Part shown: one piece after another, positions 16,717 through 25,702 of the stretch
How the letters are laid out: each line of letters starts with the position of its first letter
How positions within the stretch are numbered: position 1 is the stretch's first letter
NCBI RefSeq assembly: GCF_018449725.1
Contig: NZ_JAAVVC010000026.1
Coordinates: 1-64,000, forward strand
Reading direction: 5' to 3'
DNA length: 64,000 nucleotides
Source of the DNA: Pseudomonas sp. dw_612
GTDB lineage: Bacteria > Pseudomonadota > Gammaproteobacteria > Pseudomonadales > Pseudomonadaceae
Translations under genes and position numbers: made by a program
Notes under the pieces: model-generated
The model's database searches: none
Seen by the model: only the letters and a program-made list of their open reading frames with translations
What the model was told of the DNA's origin: nothing

Positions 16717-18312
16717 TCATGGATTTTTCAGGCGCTCGGCCAGCGCCGTCGCCAGTTGCGCGGTCAGCCCGTACACCGATAATTGCGGGTTTGCGCCAAT
16801 GCTGGTGGGGAACAGCGAGCCATCGTGGATCGACAGATTGCTGATCTGATGATGCCGGCCCAGGCTGTCCGTCACGGCGTTTTGCGGGTCTTCCCCCATC
16901 GCACAACCGCCCATCACATGGGCGCTGCCCAGGCGCGTGCGATACAGCTCAAGGCTCAAGCCGTCGATCAGGCTGCGGGCCTCGGCGATGGATTTTACGT
17001 AGCGCGCGTCGGCGTGCATCGGCATCACCGCTTTGGCGCCACCGGCAAACTGGATCTCGGCCATGCTGTGGAACGCCCGGCGCAAGCCGTCCCAGGCGTA
17101 GGCTGAAACCTGATAATCGAGCACCGGTGTGTCATCGCCGCGCAACTCGACACGCCCGCCGGGGCTGTCCGGGTGGAAACCGTCCCGCAGCAACGCGAGC
17201 ATGGCGTGGGTGTGAGGCAGGTTTTCCATGTGTTGCGAGTTTTCTTTGCCGAAGCCGCCGAGCAACGTCGCCGCCAGCGCCGGTTGCAGCGGCGGAACTT
17301 CGAGCTTGTAGGACATTTTGCCGGTGGTGCCGTCCTGCCATTGAAAATGGTCGGAATAGATCGACTGCGGCGCCCCGTAGAACGGGTTGATCACCTCGTC
17401 GAACAGCCCGGCGGACATGTTCACCAGATGCAGAAAGGTCCGGGTGCCCAGGCGTTTATGCGGATCGGGTGCGTCGGAACGCAACAACAACGCCGGGCTG
17501 TTGATCCCGCCGCCAGCCAGCACGTAATGCCGCGCCTTGACGGTGATGGTCTTGCCGGTAGGCGCCACGCAGCGATCATCCATCGCGACACATTGCAAGC
17601 CGGTAACCTTGCCATCCTTGATCGACAGTTTCTCGGCGCGGGCCAGGTAGAGCAGCTCGCCGCCCTTTTCCAGGGTCGCCGGAATGGTGGTCACCATCAT
17701 CGATTGCTTGGCGTTGGTCGGGCAGCCCATGCCGCAGTAACCGAGGTTCCAGCAGCCGCGCACGTTGCGCGGGATCACGTGCCAGCTATAGCCGAGTTGT
17801 TCGCAGCCTTTGCGGATCACGTCATTGTTGGCGTTGGGCGGAACCAGCCACGGCGCGACGCCCAGGCGTTGCTCCATTTTCTCGAACCACGGCGCCATCT
17901 CGGCGGGGCTGTGGCCTATGACGTTGTGTTCCTTGGCCCAGTGTTCCAGGGTCGGATCCGGGGTGCGGAAGCTTGAGGTCCAGTTGATCAGCGTGGTGCC
18001 GCCCACCGCCCGTCCCTGAAGAATGGTGATCGCGCCGTCCTTGCTCATGCGGCCGATGCCTTCCTGATAGAGGCTGGCGTAGGCCTGGTCTTCGAGCATC
18101 TTGAAGTCGCTGCTGGTCTTGAGCGGGCCTTCCTCGATCAGCAGCACTTTGTAACCCGCGGCGCTGAGGATTTCCGCCGTGGTGCCGCCGCCGGCGCCGC
18201 TGCCGATGATCGCCACGTCGGCTTCCAGGGTCAGGTCCTGGGTCAATTGCGCGCCGTTGTAGGTTTTCCAGCCACGGGCCAGGCCTTCGCGGAACGGATC
18301 GGGTACGGGCAT
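16717..18312 (-). CDS. GMC family oxidoreductase
   Basis: 531 residues. The FAD-binding Rossmann motif is near the N-terminus (VAIIGSGAGGGTTAEILSAAGYKVLLIEEG), GRAVGGTTLINW is at about 100-111, and the C-terminal GMC region holds SAHVMGGCAMGEDP and the late SIGANPQLSVYGLTAQLA. A Cys-rich segment, GCWNLGYCGMGC near 186, is typical of the membrane-associated sugar/alcohol dehydrogenase branch. It probably oxidises an alcohol with transfer of electrons to the respiratory chain. The small Tat-exported protein encoded upstream resembles the third subunit of such enzymes, and an aldehyde dehydrogenase gene is next, so an alcohol-to-aldehyde-to-acid route is plausible. The substrate is unknown. Confidence 0.85.
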   Translation of the reverse strand: MPVPDPFREGLARGWKTYNGAQLTQDLTLEADVAIIGSGAGGGTTAEILSAAGYKVLLIEEGPLKTSSDFKMLEDQAYASLYQEGIGRMSKDGAITILQGRAVGGTTLINWTSSFRTPDPTLEHWAKEHNVIGHSPAEMAPWFEKMEQRLGVAPWLVPPNANNDVIRKGCEQLGYSWHVIPRNVRGCWNLGYCGMGCPTNAKQSMMVTTIPATLEKGGELLYLARAEKLSIKDGKVTGLQCVAMDDRCVAPTGKTITVKARHYVLAGGGINSPALLLRSDAPDPHKRLGTRTFLHLVNMSAGLFDEVINPFYGAPQSIYSDHFQWQDGTTGKMSYKLEVPPLQPALAATLLGGFGKENSQHMENLPHTHAMLALLRDGFHPDSPGGRVELRGDDTPVLDYQVSAYAWDGLRRAFHSMAEIQFAGGAKAVMPMHADARYVKSIAEARSLIDGLSLELYRTRLGSAHVMGGCAMGEDPQNAVTDSLGRHHQISNLSIHDGSLFPTSIGANPQLSVYGLTAQLATALAERLKNP

Positions 18313-18360
18313 GCTTGGTTTCTCTTCTTATTTTGGATTTGATGGTGAGGCGGCTGGCGT

Positions 18361-18452
18361 CTTCGCGGGCAAGCCTCGCTCCTACAGGATTTGAGGTGGA
18401 CCACACATTTGTGAACGACTCAAACCCTGTGGGAGCGGGCTTGCTCGCGAAG
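18361..18452. repeat. REP pair, family 1, one arm diverged
   Basis: The left arm CTTCGCGGGCAAGCCTCGCT differs at several positions from the right arm, which matches the family well. It lies in the 154-bp gap between the GMC gene and its small partner. Confidence 0.8.
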
Positions 18453-18466
18453 GGGGCGACTCGGTC

Positions 18467-19012
18467 TTAAACGGTGGGCGGCCCCGGATACCCACAGTGC
18501 GCCCACGACTCCGCCCGGCTGTACCACGCCATCATCACCAGTTGCAGTAACGAGCTGTGCCCCATGCGCAGCAAACTCAACGAACTGTTTTCCCAGCGCT
18601 CGAGGAAGTGTCGGATCTCTTCGGCGGACGCGTTTTCCCAACTGCCCCAGATCCCGGTCAGCGGCCCGCGGGTCACAGCCATCCCCAGCACATCGAACAA
18701 TTGCCGGGTCAGCTTGAGCATTTCCGGCGACAAATGATTGAGGCCGTTATCCAGGGTTTTCAGAGTGCCTTCGACGGCGGACGGCATTTTCTCAACGGCC
18801 ACGGCGCCGTCGAGCATCACCGGAATCAGTGCCCGCAAAAACAGCAAATCACCGGTGCGCAGCATCGCAAAACCGTCAGCGGAGATACTCGACGAACAAC
18901 CACTGAGGCTGGCGCCCAATCCGGCCGTGGCCAGGAAGGCGCTGGCGCCCAGGCTGAATTTCAGCAGGCCGCGCCGTGACAGCGCGGGTGTATCGGACAG
19001 GCTTGGGCTCAT
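18467..19012 (-). CDS. Tat-exported small subunit, gluconate dehydrogenase subunit 3-like
   Basis: 181 residues. A twin-arginine signal is present at residues 12-19 (LSRRGLLKF), then a hydrophobic stretch, then LSGC at about 35-38, which could be a lipobox. The rest is mostly helical and lacks cofactor motifs. Size, signal and position directly upstream of a GMC oxidoreductase fit the small helper subunit of membrane-bound alcohol or gluconate dehydrogenases, which is thought to carry the flavoprotein out through the Tat path. It follows the aldehyde dehydrogenase by 28 bp on the same strand, so the three genes are probably one operon. Confidence 0.7.
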   Translation of the reverse strand: MSPSLSDTPALSRRGLLKFSLGASAFLATAGLGASLSGCSSSISADGFAMLRTGDLLFLRALIPVMLDGAVAVEKMPSAVEGTLKTLDNGLNHLSPEMLKLTRQLFDVLGMAVTRGPLTGIWGSWENASAEEIRHFLERWENSSLSLLRMGHSSLLQLVMMAWYSRAESWAHCGYPGPPTV

Positions 19013-19040
19013 TATTGTTATTACCCGGCGGTGAGGAGCG

Positions 19041-20471
19041 TTAGCGGATAAACAGCTTCTGAATCAGTTTCTGGATCGCTTTGCCGTACGGCGGGTAAAT
19101 CAACTTCGCCGCGTTGAAGCGCTGTTTGATCAGCACACCCTTGGCCTTGCTGAAGGTCAGGAACCCTTCGTGGCCATGGTAATGACCCATGCCCGAGGCG
19201 CCGATGCCGCCGAAGGGCATATCGTCCTGAGCCACATGCAGCAGCGTGTCGTTCAGGCACACACCGCCGGAATGGGTTTCGTGGAGCACGCGATTCTGTT
19301 CACGCTTGTCGTAGCCGAAGTAGTACAGCGCCAGTGGGCGAGGGCGTTGATTGATGTAGGCAAACGCCTGATCGAGATCGCTGTACGGCACGATCGGCAG
19401 CACCGGGCCGAAGATTTCGTCCTGCATCACCGTCATGTCGTCGCTGACGTTGAGCAACAGGCTATGCGCCATGCGCCGGCCCTGGCCCTGGTCGAACAAC
19501 GGAATCAGCAGCGCACCTTTGCTGGTGGCATCGCTGAGGTAATCGTTGAGCCGCGCCATTTGTCGGTCATTGATGATGGCGGTGTAGTCCGGGTTGTCGG
19601 CCAGCGTCGGATAAAACCCGCGAACCGCCTGGCGATAGGCTTCGACGAAAGAACCGACACGCTCTTCCGGCACCAGCACGTAGTCCGGGGCCACGCAGGT
19701 TTGTCCGGCGTTGAGGGTCTTGCCGAAGGCAATGCGTTCGGCGGCATCCTTGAGTGGCACGTCGCGGGAGACGATGGCCGGGGACTTGCCGCCCAGTTCG
19801 AGGGTCACCGGGGTCAGGTTCTCGGCCGCCGCGCGCATCACGTGTTTGCCGATGCTGGTGGCACCGGTGAACAGCAAGTGATCAAAGCGCAGCCGAGAGA
19901 ACGCGACACCGATATCCGCCTCGCCGAGCACCACGCAGACCAGATCCTCCGGGAAGATCCGCGCGAGCAATGCCTTGAGCAGCAAACCGGTGGCCGGCGT
20001 GGATTCGCTGAGTTTGAGCATCACCCGATTACCTGCCGACAACGCCCCCACCAATGGGCCGATGGCCAGGTACAACGGGTAGTTCCAGGGCACGATGATG
20101 CCGACCACGCCCAATGGCTGATAAACCACTTTGGCTGACGCCGGTTGAAAAGCGATACCGACCTTGCGCCGCGACGGTTTCATCCAGCCCTTGAGGTGCG
20201 AACTGGCGTAATGGATGCCGTGCAGACTGGGCATCAGCTCGGCGAGCAGCGTTTCGTCGGCGCTGCGGTGGCTGAAATCCTGGCTGATGGCGTCGATCAA
20301 CGCCTGGCGTTCATTGCTCAACAGATCACGCAACGCCTTGAGCCATTGCTGGCGCTGGGCCGCCGGCGGCATCGGGTTGGCGGCATAAGCGGCGCGTTGC
20401 GCCTCGAACAACGTCTGGAGCTCGTCCAACGGCTGCTGTAGGTTCTGCAGGTAGGCAATGTCGGCAGTCAT
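19041..20471 (-). CDS. Aldehyde dehydrogenase, coniferyl aldehyde dehydrogenase-like
   Basis: 476 residues. NAD(P)-dependent aldehyde dehydrogenase: VPWNYPLYLAIGPL at about 127-140, FTGATSIGKHV near 201-211, general base Glu225 in ELGGKSP, and nucleophile Cys259 in NAGQTCVAPD. Length and the YHGHEGFLTFSKAKGV region fit the class 3-type group that includes coniferyl aldehyde dehydrogenase (CalB); the real substrate is unknown. A hydrophobic-basic C-terminal tail could bind membrane. It is the first gene of the operon with the Tat protein and the GMC enzyme. It is divergent from a TetR regulator, with an inverted repeat between. Confidence 0.85.
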   Translation of the reverse strand: MTADIAYLQNLQQPLDELQTLFEAQRAAYAANPMPPAAQRQQWLKALRDLLSNERQALIDAISQDFSHRSADETLLAELMPSLHGIHYASSHLKGWMKPSRRKVGIAFQPASAKVVYQPLGVVGIIVPWNYPLYLAIGPLVGALSAGNRVMLKLSESTPATGLLLKALLARIFPEDLVCVVLGEADIGVAFSRLRFDHLLFTGATSIGKHVMRAAAENLTPVTLELGGKSPAIVSRDVPLKDAAERIAFGKTLNAGQTCVAPDYVLVPEERVGSFVEAYRQAVRGFYPTLADNPDYTAIINDRQMARLNDYLSDATSKGALLIPLFDQGQGRRMAHSLLLNVSDDMTVMQDEIFGPVLPIVPYSDLDQAFAYINQRPRPLALYYFGYDKREQNRVLHETHSGGVCLNDTLLHVAQDDMPFGGIGASGMGHYHGHEGFLTFSKAKGVLIKQRFNAAKLIYPPYGKAIQKLIQKLFIR

Positions 20472-20499
20472 GGTCGGCTCCGGATTTATTGTAATGAGG

Positions 20500-20529
20500 G
20501 ACTTTTTAGAGTCTATGCTCTATAAAGTC
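20500..20529. promoter_or_regulatory. Operator-like inverted repeat between aldehyde dehydrogenase and TetR genes
   Basis: GACTTTTTAGAG-N6-CTCTATAAAGTC, 11 of 12 positions symmetric, 29 bp upstream of the aldehyde dehydrogenase start and about 90 bp upstream of the TetR start. A fitting site for the adjacent TetR protein. Confidence 0.6.
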
Positions 20530-20618
20530 AAATGACTTCCTGACGCAGCTTTGTTTTATCCATCGCCGGATAGGCCGTAAGATGCACCGTCATCGCACTC
20601 TGAATTAAAGCTCAAGCC

Positions 20619-21290
20619 ATGGCCCCACGGATCAAAACCAGCGAGCGCATCGTGCAGAACAGCCTGGAGCTGTTCAATCAGCAGGGCGAGCGCAGCATCA
20701 GCACCAATCACATCGCTGCCCACATGGAAATTTCCCCGGGCAACCTGTACTACCACTTCCCCAACAAGCAGGCGATCATCGCCGTGTTGTTCAGTGAGTA
20801 CGAAACCCTGGTCGACAGCTTCCTGCGCCCACCCCAGGGCCGCGCCGCCACGGTGGAAGACAAGCGCTACTACCTCAAGGAACTGCTGTCGGCCATGTGG
20901 CGCTACCGGTTTTTGCACCGCGACCTCGAACATCTGCTCGAGAGCGACCCGGACCTGGCCGCCCGTTACCGGCGCTTTTCCCAGCGTTGCGTGATTCAGG
21001 GCACGGCCATCTATGTCGGGTTCGTCGAGGCCGGGATCCTGAACATGGACCGCGTGCAGATCGAATCCCTGACCATCAATGCCTGGATCATCCTCACGTC
21101 CTGGGTGCGTTTCCTGTGCACCACGCGGGAAAATTCCAAGCACTTGAGCGAACAGGCGATCAAACGCGGGGTGTATCAGGTGCTGGTGCTCGAAGCCGGA
21201 TTTGTCACGGATCAGGCACGCGACGAGGTCAATGCCCTGTTCGAAGAGTTTTATGTGCCACTGGCCCAAGCGCTGGAAGAAGTGAAGTAG
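20619..21290 (+). CDS. TetR/AcrR family regulator
   Basis: 223 residues. The N-terminal helix-turn-helix is clear: IVQNSLELFNQQGERSIST then NHIAAHMEISPGNLYYHFPNKQAIIAVLF at about 32-60. The C-terminal ligand-binding half is helical and resembles the TetR proteins next to lipid or aldehyde metabolism genes. It is transcribed divergently from the aldehyde dehydrogenase/Tat protein/GMC operon across a 147-bp gap containing a near-perfect palindrome. It is therefore the likely repressor of that operon and possibly of itself. The ligand is not known. Confidence 0.85.
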   Translation: MAPRIKTSERIVQNSLELFNQQGERSISTNHIAAHMEISPGNLYYHFPNKQAIIAVLFSEYETLVDSFLRPPQGRAATVEDKRYYLKELLSAMWRYRFLHRDLEHLLESDPDLAARYRRFSQRCVIQGTAIYVGFVEAGILNMDRVQIESLTINAWIILTSWVRFLCTTRENSKHLSEQAIKRGVYQVLVLEAGFVTDQARDEVNALFEEFYVPLAQALEEVK

Positions 21291-21323
21291 GATCAAGCAC
21301 CGACTTAAGCACAGGAGCCCGTT

Positions 21324-22178
21324 ATGCCCATTGCGCAACTGATCAGCCCGCAAGCGTTGGACCAGAAAAAGGAGCAGCCGGGGCTGGTGATTCTGGATTG
21401 TCGTTTTGCCCTGGAAGACCCGGACTACGGTCAGCGCAGCTATGCCGAAGGGCATATCGCCGGGTCGAGCTTTGCCGATCTGGAGCGTGATCTGAGCGGG
21501 ACGATCGTCAAGGGTGTCACCGGGCGTCATCCGTTGCCTGAGCCCGAAGACCTGATCGAGCGCCTGCAAGCCTGGGGCATCAACGCGGACAGCGAAGTGG
21601 TTTTGTACGACGACGGTCCCGGTGCCTTCGCGGCGCGGGCATGGTGGTTGCTGGCTTGGCTGGGCAAGCGCGATGGCGTGTTCATCCTTGATGGCGGGCT
21701 CAAAGCCTGGCACGCAGCCGGGTTGCCGTTGAGTCTCGATGCGCCTTCCGTGTTGCGTGGCACCTTCAGCGGTACGCCGGACGCTTCGTTGTTACTCAGC
21801 GCTGAACAACTCCAGCAACGTCTCGGCCAACCGGCACTGACCTTGCTCGACGCCCGCGCCTTGCCGCGCTTCAAAGGTGAAGTGGAACCGATCGATCCGA
21901 TTGCCGGGCACATCCCGGGCGCGCAATGTGCGGCGTTCACCGAGAACCTGGGCAGCGACGGGCGCTTTCTGCCGGCCGATCAGCTCAAGCAGCGCTTTGC
22001 GGCGAAACTCGCTGATCGCTCACCGACGGAACTGGTGGCGTATTGCGGCTCTGGCGTGACGGCGTGTCACAACCTGTTTGCGTTATGCCTGGCGGGCTAT
22101 CCGTTGGGGGCGTTGTATGCCGGGTCGTGGAGTGAGTGGATCAATGAGCCGGCGCGGGGCATCGCTACCGGCGAATAA
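21324..22178 (+). CDS. sseA: Sulfurtransferase, 3-mercaptopyruvate type
   Basis: 284 residues, two rhodanese domains. The first (about 5-135) is structural and the second (155-275) carries the nucleophile Cys241 in CGSGVTACHN. That active-site loop, CGSGVT, is typical of 3-mercaptopyruvate sulfurtransferase, whereas thiosulfate rhodaneses have CRKGVT. It moves sulfur from mercaptopyruvate to cyanide or thiols. AGGAG lies 7 bases before the ATG. It is 33 bp downstream of the TetR gene and possibly shares its transcript; a REP pair follows. Confidence 0.88.
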   Translation: MPIAQLISPQALDQKKEQPGLVILDCRFALEDPDYGQRSYAEGHIAGSSFADLERDLSGTIVKGVTGRHPLPEPEDLIERLQAWGINADSEVVLYDDGPGAFAARAWWLLAWLGKRDGVFILDGGLKAWHAAGLPLSLDAPSVLRGTFSGTPDASLLLSAEQLQQRLGQPALTLLDARALPRFKGEVEPIDPIAGHIPGAQCAAFTENLGSDGRFLPADQLKQRFAAKLADRSPTELVAYCGSGVTACHNLFALCLAGYPLGALYAGSWSEWINEPARGIATGE

Positions 22179-22198
22179 CCCACATACATACAAATCCC

Positions 22199-22289
22199 CT
22201 GTGGGAGCGGGCTTGCTCGCGAATGCGGTGTGTCATTCAGCAAATAAGTTGACTGACACTCCGCATTCGCGAGCAAGCCCGCTCCCACA
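22199..22289. repeat. REP pair, family 1
   Basis: The arms CTGTGGGAGCGGGCTTGCTC and complement extend further than usual (GCGAATGCGG/CCGCATTCGC), giving over 30 bp of pairing around a loop of about 27 bp. It lies between sseA and the convergent AraC gene. Confidence 0.9.
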
Positions 22290-22306
22290 TTGGTTCTGCG
22301 CCAGTC

Positions 22307-23146
22307 TTAATTCCTGAGGAAAGCTCGAGCACTGCGATACGCCCCCGGCCCCACGCCATAGACCTGCTTGAACTGTCGGCTCAGATGGCTCTGATCCGCA
22401 AATCCCAACTGCGTAGCCACCTCCAGCGGCAAACACCCGCCCTGTAACAAGGCCCGCGCCCGGGCGATACGTTGTTGCATCAGCCAGGTGTGCGGCGGCA
22501 TGCCGGTGGCGCGGCGGAATACTCGGGCGAAGTGGAAGGGCGACAGGTTGACGGCCGCCGCCAGTTCTTCCAGCGAGGGTGGCGCCGCCAGTTGCGAATG
22601 CAGCAAGTCCTTGGCCTGGGTCACCGCCCGATGTTCCTTGCCGGGTTTGCCGGCAATCGGCACGGCGGCGTGGCGTTGCAGCAGCGACAGCATCATTTCC
22701 CGCCAGACCGTTTGCTGTTGCAGCGCGGTGGACGGGCTCTCCAGCAAACGGTGCAACTGGCAAAAACCCTTCACCAGATCCGGATCGCGGTACAGCGTGG
22801 CGCCAAACGCCGGCAATTCGTTGGTCGGCAATTCCAGCTCGGCCAACAGCGACAGAATCTGTCCGCTGTCCGGATAAAACGCCCGGTACAACCAGCCGTC
22901 TTCCGTGCCTTTATGGCCCGTGTGCAGTTCATCCGGGTTGATCAACACCAGCGTGCCGCTGTCCGCCAGATGCTCGGCGCCGCGATAGCGATAACGCTGG
23001 GCGCCGGCCATGATCATGCCGATCACATAACCGTCATGCACATGGGGCGCGAAGCGGTGTTCGATGTAGCGCGCGGACAACAGCTCGACCCCGGCCAACG
23101 GTGCCGTTTGCCAAAAGCGAATCGACTCGCCCTGATCGGTGTCCAT
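22307..23146 (-). CDS. AraC family transcriptional regulator
   Basis: 279 residues. An N-terminal AraC-type cupin ligand-binding domain (HRFAPHVHDGYVIGMIMAG, then the LVLINPDELHTG segment) is followed by a C-terminal double helix-turn-helix: PSLEELAAAVNLSPFHFARVFRRATGMPPHTWLMQQRIARARALL and EVATQLGFADQSHLSRQFKQVYGVGPGAYR at about 180-275. It starts 4 bp after the stop of the upstream hydrolase gene and is probably co-transcribed with it. The ligand and targets cannot be told from sequence. Confidence 0.88.
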   Translation of the reverse strand: MDTDQGESIRFWQTAPLAGVELLSARYIEHRFAPHVHDGYVIGMIMAGAQRYRYRGAEHLADSGTLVLINPDELHTGHKGTEDGWLYRAFYPDSGQILSLLAELELPTNELPAFGATLYRDPDLVKGFCQLHRLLESPSTALQQQTVWREMMLSLLQRHAAVPIAGKPGKEHRAVTQAKDLLHSQLAAPPSLEELAAAVNLSPFHFARVFRRATGMPPHTWLMQQRIARARALLQGGCLPLEVATQLGFADQSHLSRQFKQVYGVGPGAYRSARAFLRN

Positions 23147-23150
23147 GGCC

Positions 23151-24149
23151 TTACTCGCGACCCGCAGCGGTCAGCCATTGGGGAATGCGTCGTTCCAGGT
23201 AGTAACCCGGTTGCCGGAACGAGCCGTCGACGAAGCCGACATGCCCGCCCTTGGCCTGCAATTCGAATTGCGTGCAGGCCGACAGTTCGCTGGCGTCGGG
23301 CAAGCTGTGGGGGAAGACGAACGGATCGTCCGACGCCTGAATGATCAGGGTCGGCGTGCGAATTTCCCCAAGGAAATAACGACTCGAGGCGCGGCGATAG
23401 TAATCCTCTGCATCGACAAAACCATGCAGCGGCGCGGTGACGCGGCCATCGAAATCCCAGAAGGTGCGCATGTTTTCCAGCGACCCCAGGGCCGCCAATG
23501 CCGCCAGGCCATCCTTGCGTCCGTCATGCTGGAACTGGCGCTGCTTGTTCCTGATGTAGGCGACCATCTCACGCATGAAATGCGCCTGATAGACCTTGGA
23601 GAATCCTTGGCCGATCCGGTCTGCGCACTGGTCCAGCCGAAACGGCACCGACACTGCCACGGCACCGAGCACACCGCTGCCACTGCCGGTTTCGCCCAAG
23701 TGTTTGAGCAACACATTGCCGCCCAAGGAATAGCCGACCGCATACAGCGGCGCGAGCGGTCGCTTGGCTTTCAGGTGTTTGATGGCTTCAGCCAGGTCTT
23801 CGCTGGCGCCGGAGTGGTAGCTGCGCGGCAACAAATTGGGTTCGCCCGAGCAGCCGCGCCAGTTCAACGCCACGCTGGCCCAACCTTGATCCCCGAGGAC
23901 TTTTTGCAGGCCCGCCACATAAGGCGAGTTCGACGATCCGGTCAGCCCGTGCAACACCAGCACCAACGGCGCCGTGGCGGTATGCGGGCCGTGCCAGTCG
24001 AGGTCGAGGAAATCGCCATCCTCGAGCCACAGACGTTCACGTTCGCGTTCGATATGCGTGGTTTTGCGCCAAAGCGGTCCCCACAAGGTTTGCAAGTGCG
24101 GGTTACTGAGCCCGAAGGCCGGGGTGAAGCGTTTACTGGGCGGGAGCAC
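23151..24149 (-). CDS. Alpha/beta hydrolase, YheT-like
   Basis: 332 residues from a GTG start at 24149, chosen because homologues I recall begin just before SKRFTPAFGLSNPHLQTLWGPLWRK; there is no nearby ATG and only a weak AGAG site. Visible are VLVLHGLTGSSNSPY (oxyanion region), GYSLGGNVLLK with the nucleophilic Ser, IQASDDPFVFP with the acid, and GGHVGFVDG with the His. The family (YheT/EMB8) contains esterases of unknown physiological substrate. It lies downstream of the second M16 peptidase pair with 74 bp between, and upstream of the AraC gene. The frame is open to 24335 but that part overlaps the peptidase. Confidence 0.8.
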   Translation of the reverse strand: MLPPSKRFTPAFGLSNPHLQTLWGPLWRKTTHIERERERLWLEDGDFLDLDWHGPHTATAPLVLVLHGLTGSSNSPYVAGLQKVLGDQGWASVALNWRGCSGEPNLLPRSYHSGASEDLAEAIKHLKAKRPLAPLYAVGYSLGGNVLLKHLGETGSGSGVLGAVAVSVPFRLDQCADRIGQGFSKVYQAHFMREMVAYIRNKQRQFQHDGRKDGLAALAALGSLENMRTFWDFDGRVTAPLHGFVDAEDYYRRASSRYFLGEIRTPTLIIQASDDPFVFPHSLPDASELSACTQFELQAKGGHVGFVDGSFRQPGYYLERRIPQWLTAAGRE

Positions 24150-24223
24150 GATGTTTCTCTGAAAGGTAAACCAGTCGGCGGCAAGGCTGACAAACCAGGC
24201 CCGGCCACCGATGTCCAAAGAAA

Positions 24224-25702
24224 CTAACTTGCCACAAACCCCGTCTCGGCGCGACACATGCTCTTCGGCACTTCGCTGGCAGGCAGAGGCAAAGGCAGTT
24301 GTTCCACGGTCGGGCCCAACGTCACCACCGACCATTGGTCCGCATCAAAGTGTCTGTTCAAGGCCTCTTTGATTTGCGCAACGGTCAGCGCTTGGGCTTG
24401 CTCGAGTGAAAAATCCAGGTCAAGGGGCAAGTCGTGTTGGTTGATCGTGACCAGCCGGGAAAGAATCTGCGAGTTGCTGGCGCTGTTGAGCACGCTGGTG
24501 CTGCGCAGTTGGCGCAGGGTATCGTCGAGTTCCTGCTGGGTCGGACCCGTTTGCAAGTAATCGCGGTACATCGACTGCACCAGTTTCACCGCGCCATCGC
24601 TGAACTGCGGGCTGGTTTTCATACGGATGATGGCTGTGCCGCCCTCTTGCAAGAAAGCTGTCTTCAGTTGCACCGCGTAGGTCAGTCCGCGTTTTTCCCT
24701 GAGTTCTGTCATCAATCGGGAAGAGACTTTCTGTCCGCCGAAAATCGTGTGGGCCACGGTCAGCGCTACGTAATCGGGATGTTGGCGTGTCACCCCAGGC
24801 TGACCCAACAAAATTTGCGTCTGGGTCAAAGGGCGTTCTATATGGCGCGATGCTGTCGCGTCTTGTCGGCGCGGGACTGGCGTCACCGATGCCATTTCGG
24901 TGCCGACGGGCAGCGCATTGAAAACCTGCAAGCTCATGTTCTGGGCTTGTTCCAGTGTCAGGTCGCCGACCAGCGTGATTACCGCGTTAGCTCCGGCATA
25001 GGCTTGTCGATGAAACGCTTGGACCTGTTCCCGGGAGAGCAGCTCCACACTTTGTTCCGTACCGTAAATCGGCTGGGCATATGGGTGCCCCGGCAACAGC
25101 AGCTCATTCATGGCGTGGGCGATTTGTGAATCGGGGTCCTGCTGCCGGGCCTTGAGGAGATTGGTCAGTTCTTTTTTGACGTTGACCAACGCTTCCTCAC
25201 TCAGCAATGGCTGGCCCAGGATCTGCGTAAGCAGCAACAGGGCCGGATCGCGCTGTTCGGTGGCCGACAAGCTGCGCAGGGAAAAAGAGGCGCGGTCCTG
25301 CTCGATGCTCATACCGAGTTTCGCCCCGAGGCCATCCAGGGTTTCCATGATCGCTGACAGATCCTTGCCCGGCACACCTTCATTGAGCAGGCTGAAGGTT
25401 GCTGCCGCCAATCCGGGATGGGTGCCATCTTGCGCGCTGCCGGCAGGAAAGCTCACATGCAGGTCGAACATCGGCAGTTCCGGGGTGCGGATAAACAACA
25501 CCTTGCCGCCTGAGTGCGATTTCCAGCCTTGAATTTTCAGGGCGCGCGGGGTGACTGCCTGTTCGTCCAGCTCTGCCAGGGATTGCAGGCGTGAGGGTTC
25601 GATAGCGGCAGGTTGCTGCGGCTCGGTGTCGGCCAAGGCGAGGCAGCCTTGCAGGCCACCCAGGACTAAGAGTCCCAGCGTCACGCAGGTGAATTTATTC
25701 AT
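24224..25702 (-). CDS. M16 family peptidase-like protein without HxxEH (second pair, partner)
   Basis: 492 residues from the ATG at 25702. A signal sequence ends in LGGLQGC, a likely lipobox with Cys at about 20, suggesting a lipoprotein. It has the two-lobed M16 fold (for example MFDLHVSFPAGSAQDG, LNEGVPGKDLS, YAGANAVITLVGDLTLEQ, SRLMTELREKRGLTYAVQ) but no zinc-binding HxxEH, so it should be the non-catalytic partner of the upstream gene, which it overlaps by 8 bp. It is a clear paralogue of the protein at 27766-29256. In known M16B pairs both subunits form the catalytic chamber. Its role in the envelope is inferred. Confidence 0.82.
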   Translation of the reverse strand: MNKFTCVTLGLLVLGGLQGCLALADTEPQQPAAIEPSRLQSLAELDEQAVTPRALKIQGWKSHSGGKVLFIRTPELPMFDLHVSFPAGSAQDGTHPGLAAATFSLLNEGVPGKDLSAIMETLDGLGAKLGMSIEQDRASFSLRSLSATEQRDPALLLLTQILGQPLLSEEALVNVKKELTNLLKARQQDPDSQIAHAMNELLLPGHPYAQPIYGTEQSVELLSREQVQAFHRQAYAGANAVITLVGDLTLEQAQNMSLQVFNALPVGTEMASVTPVPRRQDATASRHIERPLTQTQILLGQPGVTRQHPDYVALTVAHTIFGGQKVSSRLMTELREKRGLTYAVQLKTAFLQEGGTAIIRMKTSPQFSDGAVKLVQSMYRDYLQTGPTQQELDDTLRQLRSTSVLNSASNSQILSRLVTINQHDLPLDLDFSLEQAQALTVAQIKEALNRHFDADQWSVVTLGPTVEQLPLPLPASEVPKSMCRAETGFVAS

